Assembly (NCBI RefSeq): GCF_902499075.1
Contig: NZ_CABVPP010000043.1
Location: 1-63,206, forward strand
Length of the DNA stretch: 63,206 nt
Reading direction: 5' to 3'
From: Burkholderia pseudomultivorans
GTDB taxonomy: Bacteria > Pseudomonadota > Gammaproteobacteria > Burkholderiales > Burkholderiaceae
The position numbers and the translations under genes are program-made. Below, piece by piece: positions 10,277 through 19,942 of the stretch. Below the pieces are notes generated by a model. That model saw nothing but the letters and a program-made list of their open reading frames with translations. It was not told where the DNA came from and ran no database searches. Numbering within the stretch: position 1 is the first letter of the stretch; each line of letters opens with the position of its first letter.

Positions 10277-11029
10277 ATGCGAATCGACTGGTGGACACTC
10301 GGCTTCCAGACGATCAACGTCCTCGTCCTGATCTGGCTGCTGTCGCGCTTGCTGTTCAAGCCGGTCGCCAAGATCATGGCGGATCGTCAGCAGGCCGCCG
10401 CACGCCTCCTGCAAGAGGCGTCGGCTGCCCGCGATGCAGCGCGGCAGGATCGCGACAAAGCCGCAAGGGAAAGCGCCGCGCAGGATGCAGAGCGTCTTGA
10501 TCGATTGAGTGCGGTGGCGTCGGAGGCTGAGCGCCTCAAGGCGACCCTGCTCGCCGATGCGCACGCCGAGGCCGATATGCTCAGAAAGACGGCTGAGGCT
10601 GAAGCTGCGGCAATGAAGGACGACGCGCTGCGTGCCAATGCCGAGCGGGCCGGCCAGTTTGCCGTCGACATCGCGGCGCGGTTGCTTGCGACGCTCCCGT
10701 CGAGCACGCTGGTAGAGGGATTCATTGCTCCGCTCGCCGACGCAGTCCGTGCCCTGCCCGCGGAGGACCGCGCTTGCCTCGGCCGCGAAGGCGAAACGTT
10801 GCGCTTGATAGCCCCGCGCACGTTGAACGACGACGAACTGGCTCATTGCCGCTCGATGCTCGCGACAGCATCGGGCCACACCCTCTGCATTCGAACCGAA
10901 GTCGATCCCACCCTGATCGCGGGACTCGAGCTCGTCGCACCTCACCTGATCGTGCGAAACAGTTTTCGACATAGCCTGGAATCCCTGAGAAGCGGACTCA
11001 TCTCCCGTGGCGACGAACGACGTGCATAA
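10277..11029 (+). CDS. atpF: N-ATPase subunit b with delta-like C-terminal domain (AtpF)
   Basis: 250 residues, much longer than a normal b subunit (about 156). An N-terminal membrane helix (about 10-28) leads into a long Ala/Arg/Glu-rich coiled coil (about 35-130). The C-terminal about 110 residues resemble the delta/OSCP subunit, ending in a [11 protein letters not shown]...[14 protein letters not shown] pattern. The operon has no separate atpH, so this fusion supplies the stator connection to the head, as is known for N-ATPases. The 3' end overlaps the atpA start by 23 bases. Confidence 0.93.
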   Translation: MRIDWWTLGFQTINVLVLIWLLSRLLFKPVAKIMADRQQAAARLLQEASAARDAARQDRDKAARESAAQDAERLDRLSAVASEAERLKATLLADAHAEADMLRKTAEAEAAAMKDDALRANAERAGQFAVDIAARLLATLPSSTLVEGFIAPLADAVRALPAEDRACLGREGETLRLIAPRTLNDDELAHCRSMLATASGHTLCIRTEVDPTLIAGLELVAPHLIVRNSFRHSLESLRSGLISRGDERRA

Positions 11030-12554
11030 CGACTCCGACGACGCATGGCTGACGGACGGCAGAGCCGTGCTGGCGTCGCTGAATCTTGCGCCGCAGGCGG
11101 AATCGGTTGGGCGCGTGGAGCATATCGCTGACGGCATCGCACAGGTTAGCGGCCTCCCGCATGTTCGCCTGAACGAGCTGTTGCAGTTCGGGGACGGACA
11201 GTACGGCTTCGCGCTCAAGCTGGACGTCGACACGCTAAGTTGCGTGCTGCTCGACGACAGCAGCGGCATTGCCGCTGGCACGCGCGTATCCGGCACCGGC
11301 TGCGTGGTTGAGGTTCCGGTAGGTCCGGACCTGCTCGGACGCGTCGTCGACCCACTCGGGAGGCCGCTCGATCGCGGACAGCCGCCGAAATGCAAGCTAT
11401 CCCTCCCGATCGAACGCGCCGCACCGTCGATCATCGAACGCGCACCGGTCTCTCAACCGGTCGAAACGGGCATTCTCCTGATCGACGCGCTTTTCGCGAT
11501 CGGCCGCGGGCAGCGCGAACTGATCATCGGCGATCGCGCAACGGGCAAGACGTCCATCGCGGTCGACGCGATCGTCAACCAGAAACATTCCGACATGATC
11601 TGCGTCTACGTGGCGATCGGTCAGCGGGCCACCGCGGTCGAGCGCGTGATCGATGCGGTTCGGCTGCACGGTGCACCGGAACGCTGCATCTTCGTCGTCG
11701 CTTCGGCGGCAGATCCGCCCGGCCTGCAATGGATTGCCCCATTTGCAGCGTTCAGCATCGCGGAGTACTTCAGGGATCGGGGCGAGCATGCGCTCGTCGT
11801 CATCGACGACCTGACCAAGCATGCCGCCACCCATCGGGAACTGGCATTGCTTGCACGAGATCCGCCGGGGCGCGAAGCGTATCCGGGCGACATCTTCTAT
11901 CTGCACGCCCGTCTGCTGGAGCGTGCCGCCAAGCTATCCGTGGAACGCTGCGGCGGCTCGTTGACCGCGCTCCCCATTGCGGAAACCGACGCCGGAAACC
12001 TGGCGGCATACATTCCGACCAATCTGATCTCGATTACCGACGGCCAGATCGTGCTGGATGCACACTTGTTCGCCGCCAACCAGCGCCCCGCGATCGATGT
12101 CGGACTCAGCATCAGCCGGGTTGGCGGCAAGGCACAACTGCCGGCATTGAGAGCCGCCTCGGGAAGGTTGCGGCTCGACTATGCACAGTTTCTCGAGCTC
12201 GAGATGTTCACGCGCTTCGGCGGTCTCGGCGACACGAGGATCAAGGCGCAAATCGCTCGTGGAGAGCGTATTCGGACATTGATTTCGCAGCCGCGATTTG
12301 CGCCGCTACGCCCGGTTGGCGAGATTGCGTTGCTGTTTGCGCTGGCCGACGGTGTATTCGATGCGTGTGCACTGTCGACGATCGCTGCCGTGCGAGTCGC
12401 GCTTCCCGCCCGTCTAGATTCGACCGGCATCGCGACAAGATTGGGGCCAATCCTCCTTGCCGGCGGAAAAGTGTCATCCGACGACCGAACGGCGCTTGTT
12501 CGCATTGTCCACGACCTCATTCCGCAGTCCGCGGAAATCAGGAGCGGTCGATGA
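11007..12554 (+). CDS. atpA: N-ATPase subunit alpha (AtpA)
   Basis: 515 residues. The non-catalytic P-loop GDRATGKT has its Lys at 181; the arginine finger lies in [10 protein letters not shown]. The start is taken as GTG 11007, inside atpF; a second in-frame GTG at 11022 is possible. The N-terminal region is shorter and diverged from F-type alpha, consistent with a different stator contact. The stop overlaps atpG by ATGA. Confidence 0.95.
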   Translation: MATNDVHNDSDDAWLTDGRAVLASLNLAPQAESVGRVEHIADGIAQVSGLPHVRLNELLQFGDGQYGFALKLDVDTLSCVLLDDSSGIAAGTRVSGTGCVVEVPVGPDLLGRVVDPLGRPLDRGQPPKCKLSLPIERAAPSIIERAPVSQPVETGILLIDALFAIGRGQRELIIGDRATGKTSIAVDAIVNQKHSDMICVYVAIGQRATAVERVIDAVRLHGAPERCIFVVASAADPPGLQWIAPFAAFSIAEYFRDRGEHALVVIDDLTKHAATHRELALLARDPPGREAYPGDIFYLHARLLERAAKLSVERCGGSLTALPIAETDAGNLAAYIPTNLISITDGQIVLDAHLFAANQRPAIDVGLSISRVGGKAQLPALRAASGRLRLDYAQFLELEMFTRFGGLGDTRIKAQIARGERIRTLISQPRFAPLRPVGEIALLFALADGVFDACALSTIAAVRVALPARLDSTGIATRLGPILLAGGKVSSDDRTALVRIVHDLIPQSAEIRSGR

Positions 12555-13408
12555 GCAATCGGCTCGACGAAGTCCAGAATCGATTGGGTACGGTCCGCGA
12601 ACTGGGATCCGTGGTAAGTGCGATGCGCGGTATCGCAGCGACACGGACGCGAGAAGCGCTCTCCCGCCTGCCGGGCATCCGGGCTTGCGCCGACCTGATC
12701 GGCCTTGCGATCGCGGACGCAATGGGCATTGCCGCCCAATGCCCATCAGAAAACCGAGAGCCGCCCGTTCCGGCCGACACTCACGTCTTTATCGTCATCG
12801 GCGCGGAGCACGGCTTCGTGGGCATTTACAACCAACGCGTGTTCCAGTCGATTTGTGCGCCTGCGAATGTTGCCGTCGAGTACTTCGTCGTAGGTGATCG
12901 TGCAAGAGCCGCTGCCGACGCGCTCAATCTGCCGGTCACCTGGTCGTCGGAAATGATCGGTCACGCCGATATGGTGTCCGATCTCGCAGCCAGGATCATC
13001 GATGCGCTTTACGGCTGCCTGCGTCACGGTAACGCCTCGCACGTCACGCTCGTCCACGGAGCGCCGCAAGCGGCTGGCGAATCGGCTGTACAGTCGACTT
13101 CGCTGCTGCCGTTCGATTTCCGGCGGTTCGAACCGGCCAGACGGCCCTTCCCGCCTGTCGTCACGCTCCCGATACAACAACTGCAGGAAAGACTGGCCGA
13201 GGAATACGTCTACACCCAGGTATGCGAGGCCATCATTCTGTCGTTCGCCGCGGAGAACGAAGCGAGAATGCGCGCGATGATCGCGGCGAAACGCAATATC
13301 GACGACACAGCGCAGCGGCTGAACCGGGACTATCACCGCTTGAGGCAGGAACAGATCACTGCCGAAATCGTCGAATTGTCGACCGTCGAGGGGACGCCCG
13401 CTTCATGA
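12551..13408 (+). CDS. atpG: N-ATPase subunit gamma (AtpG)
   Basis: 285 residues. Long N-terminal (about 1-50, beginning [15 protein letters not shown]) and C-terminal (about 225-280, [19 protein letters not shown]) helices form the rotating coiled coil; the middle is a Rossmann-like domain. This is the last gene of the operon. It ends four bases before the convergent antiporter gene, leaving no room for a dedicated terminator. Confidence 0.94.
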   Translation: MSNRLDEVQNRLGTVRELGSVVSAMRGIAATRTREALSRLPGIRACADLIGLAIADAMGIAAQCPSENREPPVPADTHVFIVIGAEHGFVGIYNQRVFQSICAPANVAVEYFVVGDRARAAADALNLPVTWSSEMIGHADMVSDLAARIIDALYGCLRHGNASHVTLVHGAPQAAGESAVQSTSLLPFDFRRFEPARRPFPPVVTLPIQQLQERLAEEYVYTQVCEAIILSFAAENEARMRAMIAAKRNIDDTAQRLNRDYHRLRQEQITAEIVELSTVEGTPAS

Positions 13409-13412
13409 ATCG

Positions 13413-14672
13413 CTACGGTGCCGTAATGGTCGGTTCGGGCGGCGATGTTAAGTTCCGCAACAGCCATCCGAACGTGGTGCCCTGAGTCAGTACGGAAAAG
13501 ACGACGACGACGTAGGTTATGGTCACGATCAGCTCCCGCTGGGGCCCACGGGGAAGCAAAAGCGCGAGTGCGAGCGAGATGGCACCGCGCAAGCCCCCCC
13601 AGATCATCAGTCTGGTCGTGCCTTTCGGAAACCGGATCCGCAGACCGATCACCCCGAGCGGAATGGCCACGCTGACCGTACGCCCCACCAGCACACAGCA
13701 GACGGCGATCATTCCGGCCATCAAATACGTTCGGCTCTGATGGATTGAGAGGACTTCAAGTCCAATCAGCAGAAAGAGCACGCTGTTCATCATCTCGTCG
13801 ACGACCTCCCAGAATATGCTCAGATACTCCCCCGTCTGGCCGGAGACCGTCTTCATCGCCCGGTGGTTGCCGGCGAACAGCCCGGCCACGACCACCGCGA
13901 TCGGGCCCGATGCGCGGCCAAGTTCCGCCAACGCATAGGATCCCATGCAGAGCGCGATCGATAGCAGGATCTCGACGTGATGATTGTCGATACCTGCGAC
14001 AAGACGGGATACGATCCACCCAGCCAGCCATCCTGCCAAGGCGCCACCGACCGCCTGTTGGAGAAACAACAAGGCTACGTCGAAGACACCGGGTTCGCGA
14101 GCCGCAGTTGTGATACTCAGAAGCGTCAGGAAAACGATCGCACCCACGCCGTCGTTAAACAGGCTTTCCCCGGTAATTCGGGTTTCCAATTCCCTTGGAG
14201 CACCCGCCTTCTTGATGATGCTCATCACGGCAATTGGGTCGGTAGGCGAGATGAGCGCGCCGAACAGCAACGCATAGATGAAGCCGATCCGTACGCCCAG
14301 CCACCATGATGCATACCAGAACGCAGTACCGACGAACACGGTAGAGATCAGTGTGCCGACAGTCGAGAGCACGCCGACTGTCCACTTCACCTGTCGGAGA
14401 TCGTGAAAATCGACATGCAACGCGCCGGCAAACAGAAGAAACGGCAGGAAGCCGTGAAACAGGAGTTCGCTGAAGTCGATCTCGGGTATCAGCCGCGTGA
14501 AGCGCGTCACGTCGATTGCGCCGAATTCGCCCAATATGACGAGCAAGACGGTTGCCACCAGTGCGATCGTCATCACCCCAATCGTCGGCGGCAAATGGAA
14601 AACGCGATGATTGACGTAGCAGCCCAATGCCGCCAGGACGATCAACGCAGTCAGCGCGTGGAAAAACGTCAT
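13413..14672 (-). CDS. Na+/H+ antiporter, CPA1 (NhaP) family
   Basis: 419 residues with about 12 membrane helices. CPA1 signatures are present: the GALISPTDPIAVMSI segment in the middle and the ESLFNDG motif with the Asn-Asp ion-binding pair. It would exchange cytoplasmic Na+ (or K+) for external H+. It is convergent with and nearly abuts the N-ATPase operon, which fits shared work on the ion gradient. An exact copy of the palindrome GTCACACTGTGAC lies 57-69 bases upstream. A decayed relative is found at 32455-32799. Confidence 0.92.
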   Translation of the reverse strand: MTFFHALTALIVLAALGCYVNHRVFHLPPTIGVMTIALVATVLLVILGEFGAIDVTRFTRLIPEIDFSELLFHGFLPFLLFAGALHVDFHDLRQVKWTVGVLSTVGTLISTVFVGTAFWYASWWLGVRIGFIYALLFGALISPTDPIAVMSIIKKAGAPRELETRITGESLFNDGVGAIVFLTLLSITTAAREPGVFDVALLFLQQAVGGALAGWLAGWIVSRLVAGIDNHHVEILLSIALCMGSYALAELGRASGPIAVVVAGLFAGNHRAMKTVSGQTGEYLSIFWEVVDEMMNSVLFLLIGLEVLSIHQSRTYLMAGMIAVCCVLVGRTVSVAIPLGVIGLRIRFPKGTTRLMIWGGLRGAISLALALLLPRGPQRELIVTITYVVVVFSVLTQGTTFGWLLRNLTSPPEPTITAP

Positions 14673-14728
14673 GTCAATCGATCCGATGGCCGGCCGAACG
14701 GTGTGCTGCCGCGCGCCGAAATAGAAAG

Positions 14729-14741
14729 GTCACAGTGTGAC
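14729..14741 (-). promoter_or_regulatory. Palindrome GTCAC-N3-GTGAC upstream of the antiporter gene
   Basis: Read on the antiporter's strand this is GTCACACTGTGAC, a 13-base palindrome around a central base, 57-69 bases upstream of the start codon. The identical 13-mer occurs at 33713-33725 in the same orientation and nearly the same distance from another start. It is probably an operator for a dimeric regulator that I cannot name. The rest of the 464-base gap to the next gene (14673-15136) shows no further feature. Confidence 0.5.
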
Positions 14742-15136
14742 AGGAATGCCATACTGCCGGTAGGGTGAAGCCAATGTTGCGCCTTCCAGCCACCATCAGG
14801 ACCCTGGAGGAAGCGGGCCGGATGTTCGCCCTTTCCGCATGCGACGTTCATTGGGGATGGCTGAGTAGCGCTTCGCCGTTTCTGCGGTCGAAACCGCTTT
14901 TTTGCCGATCATTGCTCTGTTCATTGATCTGCGTGGGCGCGGGCTCTCGCCTGCGGGGCCTTGACCACCTCGCCGCTCGAGAAGCCGCAATGCACGTTCC
15001 TTTCAACGGCACGCTGATTCCAGCCTTTTAAGCAAAATTTAATTTTGGCGACCTACGGTGGAATCGTCGTGTCATGAAATAGCCCTGTGGGCGGCTATAC
15101 GCGGTGCATTCGGCACGCTGCGATGGGAGCGTAGTC

Positions 15137-16105
15137 ATGGCAATCATCGGGTTCAAGCGTATCGCGCTTACCAGTCTGGCCATAGCGGCAGTGTCTGCGA
15201 GTTGCATGGCGAAAGGATCGCTGTCGCCTGCAACGGCGACACGAGCTCCGCAGGCCGTTCTGTCCACAAGCCCGGGCTTCACGGCCTACCCGGGAATCGT
15301 GTCCGACTTCGAGAACATGGCGCGAATCGACGGTCCCGCCGTCGTGACCGTCAAGGTGTACAAGATCGACGCGATGTCGAGTGTGCAGCAATTATGGCCC
15401 CCGCCCGGCAGCGCGAACGCGCCGTTCCTCGGCTTCTTCGAGGAATTTTCAGCCCCACCCGGCACCGATCACGGTGCCCTGGCACAGCGGCACGCCAGCG
15501 GCTTTATCATCTCGTCGGACGGCGACATCCTCACCGATGCCGGCGACGTTGCGGGCGCATCGAGGATCGCCGTTACCCTCGCCGACGGGCAAACGTACCA
15601 CGCACGGTTGATCGGCAGCGATCCGGCGAGCGGTGTCGCGCTGCTTCATATTCATGCGACGGGTCTGCCTGTCGCCCGGATCGGATCACCTGCGATGCTC
15701 AAGGCCGGCGAATGGGTCGCCTCGATCGGTTCGCCCTACGGGCTGGGAACCTCGATCGTCAAAGGTATCGTCAGCAACCTCTCCCGTCTGCTTCCCGATC
15801 AATCGTACGTTCCGTTGATCCAGACCGATCTTACGGAACACTCCGGGGACGGCGGTAGTCCGCTCCTGAACCTCAAGGGTGAAGTCGTCGGTATCGAAGC
15901 GCCACCTCCGGACGACGGCAACGTGTATCAGGGTCTCGCCTTTGCGATACCCATCGACAAGGCCATGAAGGTCGAACGCCAGTTGAAGTTGCATGGCAAG
16001 GCCGTGCATGGACAACTCGGAGTCTCGGCGAAGGAGGAGACGCCCCCGCTTGCCAAGGCGTTCCGGCCGATGCGGCCAAACAATCCAGCCACGGACGCAG
16101 GTTGA
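15137..16105 (+). CDS. HtrA/DegP-like pseudoprotease (catalytic triad lost)
   Basis: 322 residues with an N-terminal signal sequence (ALTSLAIAAVSASC). The chymotrypsin-like S1C fold is clear (SGFIISSDGDILTDAG, GQTYHARLIGSDPASG, GEWVASIGSPYGLGTSIVKGIVS, LIQTDLTEHSGDGGSPLLN, GLAFAIPIDKAM). All three catalytic residues are missing: the His position is Gly136 (DAGDV), the Asp position Gly166 (PASGVAL) and the Ser position Gly239 (GDGGSP instead of GNSGGP). Only the first few residues of a PDZ domain follow before the protein ends. It therefore cannot be a serine protease and may be a binding or chaperone protein in the periplasm. The frame is otherwise intact, so it is not simply decaying. Confidence 0.85.
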   Translation: MAIIGFKRIALTSLAIAAVSASCMAKGSLSPATATRAPQAVLSTSPGFTAYPGIVSDFENMARIDGPAVVTVKVYKIDAMSSVQQLWPPPGSANAPFLGFFEEFSAPPGTDHGALAQRHASGFIISSDGDILTDAGDVAGASRIAVTLADGQTYHARLIGSDPASGVALLHIHATGLPVARIGSPAMLKAGEWVASIGSPYGLGTSIVKGIVSNLSRLLPDQSYVPLIQTDLTEHSGDGGSPLLNLKGEVVGIEAPPPDDGNVYQGLAFAIPIDKAMKVERQLKLHGKAVHGQLGVSAKEETPPLAKAFRPMRPNNPATDAG

Positions 16106-16156
16106 GCATGTTTCGCTGCCGGCAGCTCGGTATGGCGCACATTCAAGGAGTCAGTC

Positions 16157-16591
16157 ATGAAGTACTCGTCCAGAACAGCGCTCGGCGTCGTCGCCGTGAC
16201 GATTGCCGTGTTCGCCCATGACGCGTTTTCCGCCGAGCAGGCATCACTGCCGCAGCCCGAACACGCTGGCAACGTGACCTATCTATCCGGCGGCATCGGT
16301 AGTGATCAATCGGCTGCAATCAAACAGCAAATGGGCAAGTATCCGCTCGTGCTCGAGTTTGCGGGGCATACGAGCAGCGGGAACGACTATTTGGCCGATG
16401 TCCCGGTCAAGATCGTCGATGCACATGGCAAGACCGTGCTCTCGACGCGAACCACCGGGCCATTCCTGCTCGTCTCGATGCCCGACGGGCGCTATACCGT
16501 GTCGGCCAGCTATAAGGGGCAGGCCATGCAGCGAAGCGTCGACGTACGCAAGTCGTCGCATGCTCACTCGGTGTTCGTCTGGACAATGTAG
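16157..16591 (+). CDS. Exported small protein with carboxypeptidase-regulatory-like fold
   Basis: 144 residues. A signal peptide (TALGVVAVTIAVFAHDAFSA, cleavage about 25) precedes a beta-rich domain with NDYLADVPVKIVDAHGKTVL, TTGPFLLVSMPDGRYTVSASYKGQ, the pattern of the carboxypeptidase regulatory-like (CarboxypepD_reg) sandwich. It lies 51 bases after the HtrA-like gene on the same strand and 97 bases before the Rieske gene, so the three may be co-transcribed. Likely periplasmic; the binding target is unknown. Confidence 0.7.
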   Translation: MKYSSRTALGVVAVTIAVFAHDAFSAEQASLPQPEHAGNVTYLSGGIGSDQSAAIKQQMGKYPLVLEFAGHTSSGNDYLADVPVKIVDAHGKTVLSTRTTGPFLLVSMPDGRYTVSASYKGQAMQRSVDVRKSSHAHSVFVWTM

Positions 16592-16688
16592 CTCGACCTC
16601 CGGGAGCCGGCCCCATCTGCTCGGCCAAGGTGTCGGGCATGGCAGTGACCCGGAAAGCATGAAAGACAGCTGCGTCGAAGGAGTCGAC

Positions 16689-17315
16689 ATGGACGAGAAT
16701 CCGACCGAGCCGGTGGGGCCCGACATTAAGCGCCGCCGTTGGCTGATCGCGACATCCGTCGCGAGCGGCATCGGCGGCATCGCGGCCGCCATTCCTTTCG
16801 TTGATTCCCTGACACCCCCCGCCAATGCGCTGGCCGCCGGCGCACCAGTCAAGGTCGACATCAGTCGCTTGACCGAAGGCGCAATGTTGACCGTTGCATG
16901 GCGCGGGAAGCCAGTATTCATCGTCGACCGTTCGCCGGCCATGCTTGAAAGCGTCATCACGGCGACTCCGCTCGTCGCTGATCCTGACTCGCGCCACGCC
17001 TTCTCAATGCCATTGCCGCTTTATTGCCAAAACACCTTTCGCTCGCGAGCCGACCATCGGAACATTCTGGTCGTGGTTGGCGTCTGTACGCACCTCGGTT
17101 GCACGCCGACACCTCGGTTTCAACCAGGGTCTCAGCCAAACCTACCGGATAACTGGCTAGGCGGCTTTCTGTGTCCCTGCCACGGCTCGACCTACGATCT
17201 CGCCGGACGGGTATTCCGCGACAAGCCAGCACCGCAGAACCTCGACGTGCCACGTTACATGTTCCTGTCGCCGATCGAACTTCTGATCGGTCAGGACGAA
17301 CATGGGCCGGCATAG
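16689..17315 (+). CDS. Rieske [2Fe-2S] protein, orphan (UcrFeS type)
   Basis: 208 residues. Tat-type N-terminus (KRRRWLIATS) followed by one membrane helix (about 27-48), then a cluster-binding domain with Cys133-Thr-His135-Leu-Gly-Cys138 and Cys162-Pro-Cys164-His165-Gly-Ser; the two outer Cys and both His are cluster ligands and Cys138/Cys164 form the usual disulphide. The start follows AAGGAG. It resembles the bc1-complex subunit, but no cytochrome b or c1 gene is next to it. It may serve as a paralogous subunit or act with the respiratory genes of the block to the right. Confidence 0.9.
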   Translation: MDENPTEPVGPDIKRRRWLIATSVASGIGGIAAAIPFVDSLTPPANALAAGAPVKVDISRLTEGAMLTVAWRGKPVFIVDRSPAMLESVITATPLVADPDSRHAFSMPLPLYCQNTFRSRADHRNILVVVGVCTHLGCTPTPRFQPGSQPNLPDNWLGGFLCPCHGSTYDLAGRVFRDKPAPQNLDVPRYMFLSPIELLIGQDEHGPA

Positions 17316-17625
17316 TCCGCCGCCAGGGTGTCCGACCACGCCATATCTCCTCTGCCGCTAAGATCCGGGAGAACGTCTGTTACGTCACCTATTGCGCAAT
17401 TTCATCAATGGCTCCGCGCGGGCCATAGCGATCCGGAGTCTGCCGATAGACAATGGGAGATGGCAATTGCAGCAGGTCTCTGAGTGATGCACATGACGTG
17501 CCGTAGACGATGCATGGACGCTCGCACATAGCAAAGCGAAGACGTCAAATTCGGCGAAGAGCTGTACTTCTCGCTCAATCAGATAGTCCCCGAAAGCGGT
17601 ACTGCATGCTGCATTGCGGCTGACC
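17316..17625. other. Intergenic, edge of GC-rich block
   Basis: About 310 bases between two convergent genes with no coding frame I can support. Base composition changes sharply here from ordinary GC on the left to very GC-rich sequence from about 17630, so this is the apparent left border of the respiratory block. Confidence 0.5.
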
Positions 17626-19293
17626 CTATCGGCGTCGTGCGCGCGCATGCGCCTCGCCGCGCGCGACGAGCGCGCGGATGCGGTCGGCCGTGCGGCACGC
17701 GATCGCCTGGATCGTCAGCGACGGGTTGACGCCGCCGACCGTCGGAAACACCGAGCCGTCGCAGACCCACAGGTTCGGAATGTCCCAGCTGCGGCAGTCG
17801 GCATCGACGACGCTCGTCGCCGGATCGTCGCCCATCCGCACCGTGCCCGCGAGGTGGCACGTGTCGTCTTCCTCGTGCCAGATGTCGCGCGCACCGGCGG
17901 CTTCGAGCGACCGGTCCATCTGCGCGAACGCATGACGGATCATCCGGCGATCGTTGTCGTCGTACGAATAGGTGACGCGCGCAACCGGCAGCCCGAACAC
18001 GTCGCGCTCGTCCGCCAGCGTTACGCGGTTGTCCTCGCGCGGCAGCGTCTCGCCGACGATCTTCAGCCCCGCCTGGAAGTTGTAGCGCGCCATCTCGCGC
18101 TTTAGCGCGTCGCCCCACAGCCCGCGCGCGGCAACCTTGCGCGCCCATTCGATCGGCAGCGGCCCCTGGCTCATCCAGCAGTAGCCGCCGAAGAAATCCT
18201 TGCCTTCGTCCGCGTAATTCCAGTGCTCGGTGATCGACAGCGACGGCGGTCCCTTGTACCAGCGCACTTCGTCGTCCATCGTCCCCCACGATGCCTGGTT
18301 CAGCTGCGCCATCAAGTAGCGGCCGACCAGGCCGGAGCTGTTCGCGAGGCCTTGCGGATGGCGTCCGGTCGCGGACAGCAGCAGCAACCGCGGCGTCTCG
18401 ATCGCGTAACCGGCGACCACGACGTTGCGCGCGCGCTGGAAATGCGTGCGGCCGTCGCGCCGGTAATGCACGCCCGTCACGCGATCGCCTTGCGCGTCGA
18501 TCCGCAACGCCATCGCGAGGTCGCGCACTTCGGCGCCGGCCGCGACCGCGCGCGGAATCCACGTGACCAGCGCGCTCTGCTTCGCGTTGGTCGCGCAGCC
18601 GGCGATGCAGAAGCCGCGATACACGCACGGATGCGCGCGGCCGCGCGGCGCGGACAGCGTCGCGAGCGGCGTCGGCGTCCAGTCGATGCCGAGCGCCTCG
18701 GCGCCGCGCGCGAGCACGAGCGCGGCCGCGTTCAGTTCATGGGCGCGGTACGGGTAGCGCGGGCGCGGCGGTCCCCAGGGATAGTTCACCGGCCCGCTGA
18801 TCTTCAGCGCCTGCTCGACTTCGCGGTAGTAGCGCCACATCTCGCGCCAGTCGAGCGGCCAGTCGACGCCGTAACCGAGCAGCGTGCGCGAGCGGAACCA
18901 TTCGGGCCGAAAGCGCAGCGACACCATCGCGAAGTGCACGGTGCTGCCGCCGATCGCGCGGCCGCTGTTGTTGGTGCCGAGCGTCAGCGGGTTCGCGCCG
19001 TCGCAAATCCGCTCGTCGGTCCAGAACAGCTTGCGCTGGTGCGATTCGTCGGAGGCGAATTCCTCCAGAGGCCGCCACCATGCGCCCGCATCGAGCGCGA
19101 CGACGGAAAAACCATGCTCGGCAAGCCGGCACGCGAGCGTGCCGCCGCCCGCGCCGGTGCCGACGATCACGAAGTCGACAGGCTCGTCGTCGCGGAACAT
19201 TCGCATCGGCGACCAGCCGCCCACGCGCAACGGATCGGGCGCGCGGCCGTCGCAACCGCGCGGCTTGCCGGCGTACAGCGAATCAGTGTCCAT
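17626..19293 (-). CDS. GMC-family FAD oxidoreductase (large subunit)
   Basis: 555 residues. The FAD-binding Rossmann motif VIVGTGAGGGTLACRLAE lies near residue 41; the substrate domain follows; the C-terminal GMC signatures HLAGTVRMGDDPATSVVD and NLWVCDGSVFPTVGGVNPSLTIQA carry the catalytic His and the second conserved polar residue. The protein resembles the catalytic subunit of membrane-linked sugar or alcohol dehydrogenases (gluconate 2-dehydrogenase, FAD-glucose dehydrogenase). It overlaps the upstream subunit-3 gene by 11 bases. Electrons are expected to go to a multihaem cytochrome c; the candidate is the triheme cytochrome at 31088, 12 kb away in the same block. Confidence 0.9.
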   Translation of the reverse strand: MDTDSLYAGKPRGCDGRAPDPLRVGGWSPMRMFRDDEPVDFVIVGTGAGGGTLACRLAEHGFSVVALDAGAWWRPLEEFASDESHQRKLFWTDERICDGANPLTLGTNNSGRAIGGSTVHFAMVSLRFRPEWFRSRTLLGYGVDWPLDWREMWRYYREVEQALKISGPVNYPWGPPRPRYPYRAHELNAAALVLARGAEALGIDWTPTPLATLSAPRGRAHPCVYRGFCIAGCATNAKQSALVTWIPRAVAAGAEVRDLAMALRIDAQGDRVTGVHYRRDGRTHFQRARNVVVAGYAIETPRLLLLSATGRHPQGLANSSGLVGRYLMAQLNQASWGTMDDEVRWYKGPPSLSITEHWNYADEGKDFFGGYCWMSQGPLPIEWARKVAARGLWGDALKREMARYNFQAGLKIVGETLPREDNRVTLADERDVFGLPVARVTYSYDDNDRRMIRHAFAQMDRSLEAAGARDIWHEEDDTCHLAGTVRMGDDPATSVVDADCRSWDIPNLWVCDGSVFPTVGGVNPSLTIQAIACRTADRIRALVARGEAHARARRR

Positions 19294-19942
19294 CGCGATC
19301 GCCCTCCCCGTCCATCCTCGCTTCCCACGGATCGCGCCGGTTGAAATCCATCCGCACGTAGCCGCGCGGGCTCGCCGGGCCGCCGAAGCCGATCTCGTTC
19401 CATGCGAACGGGTGGCTGTAGTACGCGCCGCAAATGTCCATCAGCACGCGTTTCGAGAAGAACATCCGCGGGTCCATGCCGGCCCATGCGGCTTCGACCT
19501 TGCGGTCGACTTGCCCCTGCTGGACGGCGCGCAGCAATGCATCGGCGTCGCTCTCGGCGAGTGACGCGAACGGCCGGCCGTACGCGTGGCGCGCCATCGT
19601 GTCGAGCGCGGCGAGGCCCGTGTGCCACGCGACACGCAACGGCGGCAGACGCGCGTCGCGAAAGCCGTCGCCTTCGTCGGTCGCGAGCCGGGCGTCGATC
19701 AGTGCGGCGGTGGGCACCGTCCCGGAGCCGCCCTCCCGCTGCGGGACGATGCGGTCGCACAGCGCGCCGAGCGTCGCGTACTGCTCGGCATCGAAATGGC
19801 GCGGCGCGGTCGCGGCGACCCGCAGCCGCGCGTCGATCGCACGACGGGTCGCGTCGTTCCACGATGGCGTGTCGCGCTTCGCGAGCACGTCGTAGCCGGA
19901 AAAGCGCGGCAGCGCGACCGCGTCGTCGCTGGCTCGCTTCAT
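19283..19942 (-). CDS. Gluconate 2-dehydrogenase subunit 3 family protein
   Basis: 219 residues. The family pattern is visible: FDAEQYATLGALCDRIVPQ near residue 49, the RVAWHTGLAALD segment, and the C-terminal YYSHPFAWNEIGFGGPASPRGY. Such small subunits accompany GMC oxidoreductases and are needed for their maturation or export; many carry a Tat signal, but this one has none, beginning MKRASDDAVALPRFSGYDVL. The start at 19942 follows GGGAGG and overlaps the upstream gene by ATGA. Confidence 0.85.
   Translation of the reverse strand: MKRASDDAVALPRFSGYDVLAKRDTPSWNDATRRAIDARLRVAATAPRHFDAEQYATLGALCDRIVPQREGGSGTVPTAALIDARLATDEGDGFRDARLPPLRVAWHTGLAALDTMARHAYGRPFASLAESDADALLRAVQQGQVDRKVEAAWAGMDPRMFFSKRVLMDICGAYYSHPFAWNEIGFGGPASPRGYVRMDFNRRDPWEARMDGEGDRDGH

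Noticed and set aside
11390-13408. A 672-codon frame overlapping atpA and atpG
   Set aside because: The first part is an out-of-frame reading of atpA; only the atpG portion from 12551 is real.
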